From Collimonas sp. OK412 (GTDB lineage: Bacteria > Pseudomonadota > Gammaproteobacteria > Burkholderiales > Burkholderiaceae_D), in assembly GCF_900112135.1 (NCBI RefSeq), contig NZ_FOLC01000001.1:434001-498000 (forward strand): DNA of 64,000 nt. The letters run 5' to 3'. Under the pieces are notes generated by a model. It did no database searches. It had not been told where the DNA came from and saw nothing but the letters and a program-made list of their open reading frames with translations. Positions within the stretch are counted from its first letter, which is position 1; every line of letters starts with the position of its first letter. Position numbers and translations under genes: made by a program. Below are positions 9,541 through 17,473 of this stretch, piece by piece.

Positions 9541-9699
9541 TCTTTACGCCGCCTACGCCAGGCGAAAACCATATAAGCATTGCCGAAAAGCTTCGTTCTG
9601 CTAGTTGTTCGAATCGATTAACTTTGCGCCAAAGCCTTAGCGTTGCATCAGCCAGGGCATTCAATTCCATCGATCGATTCAATCACAACGAGGGTTTGC

Positions 9700-10704
9700 A
9701 TGATTGCCAATATTTTCAAACGTTTGCCAGCCTTGGCGGCTGCTTCAGTCATCGCGGTGCTGGCCGGCCGCGCCGGCGCCGCCGAACAGGAAGTCAATAT
9801 TGCCTACCAGACGGTGGTCGAGCCGGCCAAAGTGGCCCAGGCTGACGGCGCATATGAAAAGGCCAGCGGCTGGAAAATCAACTGGAAGAAATTCGACAGC
9901 GGCGCCGACGTGATCACTGCGGTGGCGTCGGGCGACATCCAGGTGGGTTATGTCGGCAGCAGCCCGCTGGCAGCCGCGGCCAGCCGTGAACTGCCGATAG
10001 AAACCATCCTGGTCGCGGCCCAGATCGGCCAGGCTGAAGCGCTGGTGGTGCGTAACGGCAGCGGCATCAAGACGGCGCAGGACCTGGTCGGCAAGAAGAT
10101 CGCGGTGCCGTTCGTTTCAACCACCCACTACAGCCTGCTGGCGGCGCTCAAGCACTGGGGCATTCCTGCTTCCAAGGTGCAGATACTGAACCTGCGGCCG
10201 CAGGAAATCACCGCGGCATGGCAACGCGGCGATATCGACGCCGCCTATGTCTGGGATCCGGCGCTGGGCAAGGTCAAGGAATCCGGCAAGATCCTGACCA
10301 ATTCAGCCGAGGTCGCCAAGTGGGGCGCGCCGACATTCGACGCCTGGATCGTGCGCAAGGATTTTGCGCAAAAGCATCCCGATTTCGTGACCGCCTTCGT
10401 CAAGGTCACCGGCAAAGCCTACGCCGATTACCGCAGCCACGGCGCGGACTGGAAAGCCGGTTCGCCGCAGTTCGAGAAAATCGCCCGCCTGACCGCCGCC
10501 AAGCAGAGCGATATCGCTGAACTGCTGGCCGGCAGCGGCTTTCCTACCCTGAGCGAACAGGAGCAGCTGCTGGGCGGCTCGACCGTCAAGGCATTGGCGG
10601 CGACTTCCGGCTTCCTGCAGGAGCAAAAGAAAGTAGAACGCGTATTGCCGGACTACCAATCCTATGTCAATCCGGCGTTTGTCAAACAAGCCGCGCTTCA
10701 ATAA
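9700..10704 (+). CDS. tauA: Taurine/sulfonate ABC transporter periplasmic binding protein
   Basis: Starting at the ATG at 9700 the protein has 334 residues with a clear signal peptide (basic IFKR, hydrophobic core, cleavage after about GRAGA). The mature protein shows TauA-family features: VNIAYQTVVEPAKVAQADG, VGYVGSSPLAAA, and a YVWDPALGKVKESGKIL motif near the middle. An in-frame upstream start at 9643 would bury the signal peptide behind extra residues, so I reject it. It is first in a tauABC operon (9 bases to tauB). It captures taurine or related sulfonates in the periplasm as a sulfur source; such operons are normally induced by sulfate starvation. Confidence 0.92.
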   Translation: MIANIFKRLPALAAASVIAVLAGRAGAAEQEVNIAYQTVVEPAKVAQADGAYEKASGWKINWKKFDSGADVITAVASGDIQVGYVGSSPLAAAASRELPIETILVAAQIGQAEALVVRNGSGIKTAQDLVGKKIAVPFVSTTHYSLLAALKHWGIPASKVQILNLRPQEITAAWQRGDIDAAYVWDPALGKVKESGKILTNSAEVAKWGAPTFDAWIVRKDFAQKHPDFVTAFVKVTGKAYADYRSHGADWKAGSPQFEKIARLTAAKQSDIAELLAGSGFPTLSEQEQLLGGSTVKALAATSGFLQEQKKVERVLPDYQSYVNPAFVKQAALQ

Positions 10705-10713
10705 GGAGTTGGC

Positions 10714-11517
10714 ATGATCCGCCTGCAATCCGTGGGAGTGCGCTACCCCGGCGCCGTACGGCCTGTCTTGCACGACCTGTCGCTGGATCTGCATGACGGC
10801 CGGTTTACCGTGGTGATCGGCGAATCCGGCTGCGGCAAGACGACCTTGCTCAACCTGATCGCCGGGTTCCTGGCGCCGAGTTCGGGTTCCGTCAGCATCG
10901 ACAGCGTGCCGGTCAGCGGACCGGGCGCGGAGCGCGGCGTGGTGTTCCAGAACGATACCTTGCTGCCATGGCAGACGGTGCAGGAAAATGTGGCGTTCGG
11001 GCTGCGCCTGGCCGGGCAGCCGTTGCAGCAGCGCCATGCCAAGGCGCGCGAATACCTGGCGCTGACCGGGCTGCAGGATTACGCCGACGCCGCCATCTGG
11101 GAGCTGTCCGGCGGCATGCGCCAGCGCGTCAGCCTGGCGCGCGCGCTGGCGGTGGATCCGCGTTTCCTGTTGCTGGACGAGCCGCTGGGCGCGCTCGACG
11201 CCTTGACGCGCGAACACATGCAGGAACATCTGCTGCAAGTCTGGAAAACCTCCGGCAAAGGCATCTTCATGATTACCCACAGCGTGGAAGAAGCCTTGTT
11301 CCTGGCGACCGACCTGGTGCTGCTGCGGGCGCGGCCGGGGCGGGTGGAAAGCGTGCGCCAGCTTGAATTCGGGGCGCGTTTCGCCGCCGGCGAACCGGCG
11401 CGCAGCATCAAGTCCGATCCGCGCTTCGTCGGCATGCGGGAGGAAATCCTCGAGCAGCTGCTGCATCCGCGCCAGGCTGCACGCAACGACGCCGGGCTGG
11501 AGGAGGCGCCGGCATGA
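10714..11517 (+). CDS. tauB: Taurine/sulfonate ABC transporter ATPase
   Basis: The 267-residue ABC ATPase has Walker A GESGCGKTT (36-44), the signature LSGGMRQRVSLARAL, Walker B FLLLDEPLGALDA and a switch histidine in MITHSVEEA. AAGGAGTTGGC precedes the ATG. It powers TauC and overlaps tauC by four bases, consistent with translational coupling. Family members transport taurine, aliphatic sulfonates or nitrate; the TauA-like neighbour favours sulfonates. Confidence 0.92.
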   Translation: MIRLQSVGVRYPGAVRPVLHDLSLDLHDGRFTVVIGESGCGKTTLLNLIAGFLAPSSGSVSIDSVPVSGPGAERGVVFQNDTLLPWQTVQENVAFGLRLAGQPLQQRHAKAREYLALTGLQDYADAAIWELSGGMRQRVSLARALAVDPRFLLLDEPLGALDALTREHMQEHLLQVWKTSGKGIFMITHSVEEALFLATDLVLLRARPGRVESVRQLEFGARFAAGEPARSIKSDPRFVGMREEILEQLLHPRQAARNDAGLEEAPA

Positions 11518-12395
11518 GCGAATTGTCCGTGACGTTTTCACCGCTTGAACTTGAGTTGCCGCAGGAGCCTGAGGTGTCGCCAAGCGCTGCCCAGCGGCGT
11601 CAGGCGGTGCCGAAAACCAAGACCCGGCGCGCCATGTCAGAGCGCAGCATCACCCTGCTGACGGTGGCGGGTTTGCTGGGTTTGTGGTGGCTGGCCAGCG
11701 CCCTGGGGCTGGTGCCGCCGCTGTTCCTGCCGTCGCCGCTGGCGGTATTGGGCAAATTCAAGGCAGTGGCGCTCGACGGTTTTGTCGACGCCACCCTGTG
11801 GCAGCATGCCGCCACCAGCGTCGCCCGGGTATTCGCCGCGCTGCTGCTGGCCATCGCCAGCGCCATCCCGGTGGGCATCCTGATCGGCTTGAGCAGCCGT
11901 GCGCGCGCAGTGTTCGATCCGCTGATCGAGTTTTACCGGCCGATCCCGCCTTTGGCTTATTTGCCGCTGATCGTGATCTGGTTCGGCATCGGCGAACTGT
12001 CCAAGGTGCTGCTGATCTACCTGGCGATTTTCGCGCCGCTGGCGATCGCCACCTTGCATGGCGTGCGGCGCGTCGACCAGAACCGCTTGCGGGCGGCGCG
12101 GTCGCTGGGCGCATCGCGCTGGCAGCTGGTCCGTTTCGTCATCCTGCCGTCGGCGGTGCCGGACGTGCTGACCGGGATCCGCATCGGACTGGGCGTCGGC
12201 TGGTCGACCCTGGTGGCGGCGGAGCTGATTGCGGCCACGCGCGGACTGGGTTTCATGATCCAGTCGGCGGCGCAATTCCTGGTGACCGACGTCGTCATCA
12301 TGGGGATCCTGGTGATCGCCCTGATTGCCTCCGGTTTTGAATATGGCCTGCGCTGGCTGCAGCGCAAGTACGTGCCTTGGGAAGGGCGCGCATAG
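11514..12395 (+). CDS. tauC: Taurine/sulfonate ABC transporter permease
   Basis: This 293-residue inner-membrane protein has the binding-protein-dependent transport domain. About six hydrophobic segments start near residue 45 (ITLLTVAGLLGLWWLASA), and the EAA-type loop reads AARSLGASRWQLVRFVILPSA. The N-terminal stretch of about 40 polar residues is longer than in E. coli TauC. It is last in the operon and is followed 29 bases later by a perfect-stem terminator, so no tauD dioxygenase gene is co-transcribed. Confidence 0.92.
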   Translation: MSELSVTFSPLELELPQEPEVSPSAAQRRQAVPKTKTRRAMSERSITLLTVAGLLGLWWLASALGLVPPLFLPSPLAVLGKFKAVALDGFVDATLWQHAATSVARVFAALLLAIASAIPVGILIGLSSRARAVFDPLIEFYRPIPPLAYLPLIVIWFGIGELSKVLLIYLAIFAPLAIATLHGVRRVDQNRLRAARSLGASRWQLVRFVILPSAVPDVLTGIRIGLGVGWSTLVAAELIAATRGLGFMIQSAAQFLVTDVVIMGILVIALIASGFEYGLRWLQRKYVPWEGRA

Positions 12396-12424
12396 TTTTC
12401 GATTCAGATTCAGGGAGGTGGGGG

Positions 12425-12457
12425 CAGGCCAGCCTTGACCGGCTGGCCTGTTTTTTT
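12425..12457 (+). terminator. Rho-independent terminator of tauABC
   Basis: CAGGCCAGCC (12425-12434) and GGCTGGCCTG (12441-12450) form a perfect 10-bp stem with loop TTGACC, followed by seven T residues. Confidence 0.92.
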
Positions 12458-12472
12458 CATGACGCAACGATC

Positions 12473-13207
12473 TTAGGCTGCACTTGCCGTCGGGCGCACC
12501 ACGATCTCGCTGAGGTCGACGTCCGCCGGCTGTTCGATGGCAAACAGGATGGTACGGGCGACTGCCTCCGCCGTAATGAAAATTTTGCGGTAAGTCTCCA
12601 TTCCCAGCTTGGCGGCAGGGTCGGTGATGCTGTCCGCCAGCTCCGATTCAGTCACTCCCGGCGAAATCACCGTCACCCGGATGTTGTCGACTTCCTGGCG
12701 CAAGCCGTCGGAAATCGCACGCACCGCAAACTTGGTGGCGCAATATACCGCCGCGCTGGGCACCACCCGATGGCCGCCGACCGAAGCCACGTTGATGATC
12801 TGGCCGCTGCCCTGGGCTTGCATGACCGGCAAGGCAGCGGCAATGCCGTACAGGACGCCCTTGATGTTGACATCCACCATGCGCTCCCATTCGTCCACCT
12901 TCAGCTGGTCCAGCGTCGACAGCGGCATCACCCCGGCATTGTTGACGATGACGTCGACCCGGCCGAAGCGGCTTTTGGCGAGCGCCACGATATCCTCAAG
13001 CTGGCTGCGCTTGGTGACATCCAGGGCTTGATATTCTGCTATGCCGCCAGCCGTGCGGATCAATCCCGCCAGGACTTCCAGGCGTTCGGTGCGGCGCGCG
13101 CCCAGCACTACCCGGGCGCCATGTGCCGCCAGTATGCGGGCGGTGGCTTCGCCGATGCCGCTGCTGGCGCCGGTGACGATGACAACTTTATCCTTGATTC
13201 CAGGCAT
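12473..13207 (-). CDS. Short-chain dehydrogenase/reductase (SDR)
   Basis: Starting at the ATG at 13207, preceded by AAGGAGAAACAC, the protein has 244 residues. It is a classical SDR: NAD(P)-binding TGASSGIGEAT, the NNAGVM motif, catalytic Ser in INVASVGGH, and YCATK with the Tyr/Lys pair. The longer frame to 13264 lacks a ribosome site and adds non-homologous residues. The acidic or basic determinant after the second strand reads GARRTERL, suggesting NADP(H) preference. Substrate unknown. It is transcribed divergently from the AraC-type regulator at 13389, a common regulator-target layout for oxidoreductases of this kind. Confidence 0.88.
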   Translation of the reverse strand: MPGIKDKVVIVTGASSGIGEATARILAAHGARVVLGARRTERLEVLAGLIRTAGGIAEYQALDVTKRSQLEDIVALAKSRFGRVDVIVNNAGVMPLSTLDQLKVDEWERMVDVNIKGVLYGIAAALPVMQAQGSGQIINVASVGGHRVVPSAAVYCATKFAVRAISDGLRQEVDNIRVTVISPGVTESELADSITDPAAKLGMETYRKIFITAEAVARTILFAIEQPADVDLSEIVVRPTASAA

Positions 13208-13388
13208 GTGTTTCTCCTTGATGTGGTCAGGTCCCGCGCCGTCGGCGCCGGACGTGCTTATCAATGTAGCGGCCGGGAACCAGCCCGGGATAGTCGCTTC
13301 GTCGCGACTTCTTGCCTGATCCTCCAGATGTGCAGCCCGGCGCCGCCGCGTCCGATCGAAAAATAGTAGACTCGGTCAAACCCTGCAA

Positions 13389-14372
13389 ATGCTGAAAACG
13401 AGGCTGGAAATGAAAGATTCAGGATCAATCCAAGAGACCGCCGCCGACCCTTTGGTGTCGATCAAGCAAATCGAGCTGGCGCGCCTGATTGAGCAATACA
13501 CCGGCACCGACGGCGTGCACCAGACGGCCATAGCGCCGCTCAACCTGATGCGGCTGTCGCAACCTTCGGCGCCGGCCCACAGCTTGCATAAGCCGGCCTT
13601 GTGCATCATCGCCCAGGGGCAGAAGCAGGCGATGCTGGCCGACGAAGTCTATGTCTACAACTCGGCCCAGTACCTGGTGGTGTCGGTCGACCTGCCGGTC
13701 ATGGGCCATGTAACGCAAGCCACGCCGGCATTGCCTTACCTGTGCGTGCGCCTGGACCTTGATCCGAAGGACATCGGCGACATGATCATGGCCGGCGAGG
13801 TGCGTGCCAGAAAGCCGGATCTGCCGGCGCGCGGCATGTTCGTCAGCCGGGCCAATTCGAGCCTGCTCGATGCGGTGCTGCGCCTGATGCAGCTGCTGGC
13901 GACGCCGCAGGACATCCCGGTGCTGGCGCCGCTGGCGATGCGTGAAATCCTGTACCGGCTGCTGCAGGATGAACAGGGCGGCATGCTGCAGCAGATCGCC
14001 ATGACCGACAGCCAGTCGCAGCACGTGGTCAAGGCGATCGAACTGATCAAGCGCGACTACCGGCTGCCGCTGCGGATAGAAAACCTGGCGCGCGAAGCGA
14101 ACATGAGTTCCTCTTCGCTGCATCATCATTTCAAGGCGGTGACGGCGATGACGCCGTTGCAGTACCAGAAACAGCTCAGGCTGCAGGAGGCGCGCCGGCT
14201 GTTGTTTACCCAGGTCGGCGATGCCGCCACCGCAGGGCACCTGGTGGGTTATGAAAGTCCTTCGCAATTCAGCCGCGAGTACAACCGCATGTTCGGCTCG
14301 CCGCCGGCGCGCGATGTGGCGCGCCTGCGGGCTGCGGGCACTGCCAGTACCGGGGTCGCCAGCCCGGCTTAG
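13389..14372 (+). CDS. AraC-family transcriptional regulator (AraC_N type)
   Basis: The protein of up to 327 residues has an N-terminal AraC-type ligand domain (PALCIIAQGQKQAMLADEVY, YLVVSVDLPV) and a C-terminal double helix-turn-helix (SSSSLHHHFKAVTAMTPLQYQKQLRL, GYESPSQFSREYNRMFG). The start may be 13389 or the ATG at 13410; the latter has GAGGCTGGA upstream. It is divergent from the SDR gene and probably controls it. YqhC of E. coli, which responds to aldehydes, is a member of this subfamily, but the inducer here is unknown. Confidence 0.87.
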   Translation: MLKTRLEMKDSGSIQETAADPLVSIKQIELARLIEQYTGTDGVHQTAIAPLNLMRLSQPSAPAHSLHKPALCIIAQGQKQAMLADEVYVYNSAQYLVVSVDLPVMGHVTQATPALPYLCVRLDLDPKDIGDMIMAGEVRARKPDLPARGMFVSRANSSLLDAVLRLMQLLATPQDIPVLAPLAMREILYRLLQDEQGGMLQQIAMTDSQSQHVVKAIELIKRDYRLPLRIENLAREANMSSSSLHHHFKAVTAMTPLQYQKQLRLQEARRLLFTQVGDAATAGHLVGYESPSQFSREYNRMFGSPPARDVARLRAAGTASTGVASPA

Positions 14373-14382
14373 GTCCCTTGCC

Positions 14383-15558
14383 TCATTCGGCGCGCCGCGT
14401 GCGGCGCCGCGAAATGCTTTCCTGGATGGCGACGACGATCAGTATCACGGTGGTCAGGCCGGAAATCATCAGCTGGTCGGTGTAATACGCGAACGGGACC
14501 AGTATCGCCAGCAGCGCCAGTCCGATCACATGCGAAAACGGAAACAGGCGGTAGACCACGGTCTTGTAGATGCCGTTGCCGAGCAGGTAAGCCATCGGCC
14601 CGCCGACCAGCACCGCCAGCGATCTGGTCTCTATGTGGCCGGCCGGATGGGCGATCGCCAGCTCGTTGCCGACCGCGGTGATGATCACGCCGGCGACGAT
14701 GAGGACGTGGGTGTAGTGGAAATACGCACCGATCCGTCCCGGATCCTTGGACTCGACGATGGCTTCGGTGCCGGCCTGGCTGCTGGTGTCGAAATAGATC
14801 CACCACATCGCCAGGCTGCCAAGGAAAGCCACCAGGAAAGCGATCAGGGTCGGCGCATCCCAGTGCGCCATGTGGCCGATGGTGGCGCCGGTCACCAGGA
14901 TCGACTCGCCCAGCGCGACGATCACGAACAGCTGGCAGCGCTCGGCCATATGGCCGCCTTCAATGGTCCAGTCCTGGGTCCGCGAGCGGCCCAGCACCGG
15001 CAGCCACAGGCCGATCATCGGCGACAGGTATTCGCAGGCTACCGCCAGCGTCCAGAACAGCAGCCGGTAATAACCTTGCGACAGGCCGCCGGCAATCCAG
15101 AATGCGCCCGAGATGCAGAGCCAGCCAAGCATGCGCTGGAAGTTCTTGCTCAGGGCATGGTGGCGGCCCAGGTGGAATACTACAAACAGGGTGCGGCCGA
15201 TCTGCATGCCGGCGTAGCACACCGCAAAAACCAGGCCGCGTTCGCCGAATGCATCCGGCAATACCGCCGACATCACCAGGCCGACCAGCATGATGGCGAA
15301 CAGCAGCAGCCGGATCGGCATGGCGTCCGGGTCGAACCAGTTGGTCACCCAGCAGGTGTATTGCCAGACCAGCCAGACCGCAAACCACAAGACCAGGGTC
15401 TGGATGGCTCCCAAGGGCGTCAGGTTTTCCAGCAGGTGGTGGGATAGCTGGGTGACTGCAAAGACATAGACCAGGTCAAAGAACAGCTCGACCGACAGCA
15501 CCTTGGCCTCATGGCCGTCGCGCGCGCGCAATAGATTGGCTTTGCCCCAGATGCTCAT
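14383..15558 (-). CDS. Low temperature requirement protein A (LtrA) family membrane protein
   Basis: The 391-residue protein consists mainly of hydrophobic helices (ten or more) and carries the family motifs VELFFDLVYVFAVTQLSHHL near the N-terminus, AERCQLFVIVALGESILVTG in the middle and AMWWIYFD. AAGGAAACAGCAC precedes the ATG. LtrA was named for growth of Listeria at low temperature; the biochemical role is not established. It ends 10 bases from the stop of the convergent AraC gene. No obvious functional link to its neighbours. Confidence 0.88.
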   Translation of the reverse strand: MSIWGKANLLRARDGHEAKVLSVELFFDLVYVFAVTQLSHHLLENLTPLGAIQTLVLWFAVWLVWQYTCWVTNWFDPDAMPIRLLLFAIMLVGLVMSAVLPDAFGERGLVFAVCYAGMQIGRTLFVVFHLGRHHALSKNFQRMLGWLCISGAFWIAGGLSQGYYRLLFWTLAVACEYLSPMIGLWLPVLGRSRTQDWTIEGGHMAERCQLFVIVALGESILVTGATIGHMAHWDAPTLIAFLVAFLGSLAMWWIYFDTSSQAGTEAIVESKDPGRIGAYFHYTHVLIVAGVIITAVGNELAIAHPAGHIETRSLAVLVGGPMAYLLGNGIYKTVVYRLFPFSHVIGLALLAILVPFAYYTDQLMISGLTTVILIVVAIQESISRRRTRRAE

Positions 15559-15711
15559 TGTGCTGTTTCCTTATTGCGTTGATATCGTGATTCACAATAA
15601 GGGAGGTTTCCATCGCATGTCAATCGCCGCCGGCAGCGCTGCCGCGAGGCCTGATTGTGCACCATGCGCCTGGCGCCGCTGTTACCGCAAGACCGGGAAA
15701 ACGCAGTTCGC

Positions 15712-16263
15712 CTAGACGTCGATCAGGCAGGCAAAAATGCGATGGCCGTCGACCAGCATGGGCGGTCCCGAACGGTGCGCTTTAAAACCGCCGCGCAGCA
15801 GCCAGCGCTCGATGCCTATCGGCGAAACGGTGATCAGGCGCTTGGCGCCGCGGTGGGCGGCGCAGTCGATCGAGGCCTGCAGCAGCTGGTAGGCGTTGGA
15901 TGAAGAAACCTGTCCCAGCGGCGTTTCGTTTTTCTTGCTGAAATCGACTGCGGCAAAGCGCGACAGCTCCCACACTTCGGTGGTGCATGGCGGCGCGGCG
16001 CCTTTCAGCAGTTGCGGGAATACTTCGCTCAGCAGATAGGGCTGGTTGGTCGGCAGCAGGCGGGCGCAGCCGTTGACTTCACCGCGGTTGTCCTGCGCCA
16101 CTACATAGATCGTGTCGGCATGGTCAAATTGATCCAGTTCTGCGCCGTCCTTGGTCTCCAGTTTCCATTGCAGTGTTTCGACAAAAACCTTGTGGCGGTA
16201 GCTGGAGATTTTCGAAAATAGTTCACTTGACAACTCGGCGGCGGCCCCGGAAATAACGTTCAT
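15712..16263 (-). CDS. luxI: Acyl-homoserine-lactone synthase (LuxI family)
   Basis: From the ATG at 16263 (AAGGACACC upstream) the protein has 183 residues. The invariant LuxI residues are present: Arg23, Phe27 and Trp33 in YRHKVFVETLQW, Asp44 and Asp47 in ELDQFD, Arg68 in GCARLLPT, and Glu99 and Arg102 in WELSRF. Thr145 in LITVSP sits where synthases that can accept 3-oxo chains often have threonine. It makes an acyl-homoserine lactone from SAM and acyl-ACP. The gene lies downstream of luxR on the same strand, behind a lux box at 16324-16343, so positive feedback is expected. The in-frame TTG at 16266 is a less likely start. Confidence 0.94.
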   Translation of the reverse strand: MNVISGAAAELSSELFSKISSYRHKVFVETLQWKLETKDGAELDQFDHADTIYVVAQDNRGEVNGCARLLPTNQPYLLSEVFPQLLKGAAPPCTTEVWELSRFAAVDFSKKNETPLGQVSSSNAYQLLQASIDCAAHRGAKRLITVSPIGIERWLLRGGFKAHRSGPPMLVDGHRIFACLIDV

Positions 16264-16323
16264 CAATGGTGTCCTTAGTCAGAATTAGTGAATTAATTTT
16301 GAAATGCATGGGGCGCTTGGCGT

Positions 16324-16343
16324 AACTGTCAAGGTTGACAGGT
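16324..16343 (-). promoter_or_regulatory. lux box upstream of luxI
   Basis: The 20-base element AACTGTCAAGGTTGACAGGT is a near-perfect dyad (ACCTGTCAAC / AACTGTCAAG) of lux-box length, in the luxR-luxI gap. If it overlaps a -35 position as usual, a weak -10 (CAAAAT on the minus strand, 16301-16296) lies at the right distance, about 60 bases before the luxI start. Confidence 0.8.
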
Positions 16344-16375
16344 GGGACGCGGCGGCATGTGGGACAGGGGCGGGC

Positions 16376-16401
16376 AAAAAAAATCCGGCCAGGGCCGGAT
16401 T
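16376..16401 (-). terminator. Rho-independent terminator of luxR
   Basis: AATCCGGCC (16382-16390) pairs with GGCCGGATT (16393-16401). On the minus strand the stem is followed by eight T residues. It lies between luxR and the lux box, so luxI should have its own transcript. Confidence 0.85.
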
Positions 16402-16448
16402 GACAGGGTTTGCGCGGGATTCCGGCGCCGGGGCAGCGCCCGGAGCGG

Positions 16449-17159
16449 TTACAGGATGCCGAACATCGCGGCCTTGATGGCCGCTGCGGTCTTGTTGGTG
16501 GCGTTGAGTTTTTTCAAGGTGTTCGAGATATGGAAATTCACCGTGCGGTCGGTGATATTCATGATCTCGCTGACTTCGCCCGACGTCTTGCCGTCAGCGG
16601 TCCAGCGCAGCACTTCGATTTCGCGCGAAGTCAGCTGCGTGGCGGCTTCCGGCATGTGTTTTTCGATCAGCAGCAGCGACAGGCCCTCATGCGCAACCCC
16701 CACCAGCCACGACAGCCTGAGCGAGATTTCACGCAATTCCTTGTGCGAGACGCTGTCATCCGACCGCGACAGGTTGAGCAGGCCGGAAATGCCTTTGGCG
16801 TCATGGCAGGATTGCGCCCAGCCTGCGTGCAGGCCATGCGAACGCGCATCTTCCCAGAACGAGCGGTTGCTGGCGACGTGCTTGTCGGACCAGACCATGG
16901 GCAGGTTCGAGTGCCTGCCATGCGCCACGGTGGGGTCGATTTTTTCGTAGCGCTCCTGCATGTAGCGCTGCTGCCAGGTCGTCGGGTAGTTGTTCAGGCT
17001 GACGACCTTGGGTTCGGCTACGGGCCAGGGCAAGCGCATGTCGTAAGCGCAGTAGTCAAAACCCAGCTGCTTGGCGACTCCGGACAAGGCGTTAAAAAGG
17101 ACGGGCGCGGATTTCGCGCCCAACATAGACTGCATTTGCTGCTCTTGCCAACTAAACAT
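16449..17159 (-). CDS. luxR: LuxR-family acyl-homoserine-lactone receptor (SolR-like)
   Basis: The 236-residue protein, the same length as Ralstonia SolR, has an autoinducer-binding domain and a C-terminal LuxR helix-turn-helix. Signal-pocket residues of the TraR/LuxR type are visible: Trp62, Tyr66, Asp75, Pro76 and Trp90, with Gly113. The DNA-binding part includes LTSREIEVLRWTADGKT and TVNFHISNTLKKL. GGGAGTGCAGGT precedes the ATG. It should bind the signal made by the adjacent LuxI and act at the lux box. The remaining regulon is not visible in this window; I saw no second comparable lux box, though my search was by eye. Confidence 0.93.
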   Translation of the reverse strand: MFSWQEQQMQSMLGAKSAPVLFNALSGVAKQLGFDYCAYDMRLPWPVAEPKVVSLNNYPTTWQQRYMQERYEKIDPTVAHGRHSNLPMVWSDKHVASNRSFWEDARSHGLHAGWAQSCHDAKGISGLLNLSRSDDSVSHKELREISLRLSWLVGVAHEGLSLLLIEKHMPEAATQLTSREIEVLRWTADGKTSGEVSEIMNITDRTVNFHISNTLKKLNATNKTAAAIKAAMFGIL

Positions 17160-17473
17160 ACCTGCACTCCCGTAAAAAATGTGTGTTTTTCATGGAAGGA
17201 AATTCTTTTCTTCTGCTGCAAAACCGCGTTCAGGCCATCGACAGGGAACGGCTTGGGAAACGGTATTGCAACGTCACATCAGCTAGCACTTGGAATCACG
17301 ACCTGTATGCCTTTTCTGGCTTCAGTTGCGGCGCGGGCCTCGGATTTCCGCGCTCACAAAAAAGTTTCCATTGGGAAATTTAACACACTTTTGCCGCCGT
17401 GGGGCTTGAGTGAACATACAAAAATAATTGTTGATTTATCTATGTTTCTGATGCGACCCGTCGGCGCCTGGAT
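17160..17473. other. Intergenic region between luxR and dbpA
   Basis: This 314-base stretch holds the luxR upstream region on the minus strand and the 3' side of dbpA. It is AT-rich next to luxR. Short plus-strand frames show no recognisable protein. I saw no clear promoter pair or terminator. Confidence 0.5.
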
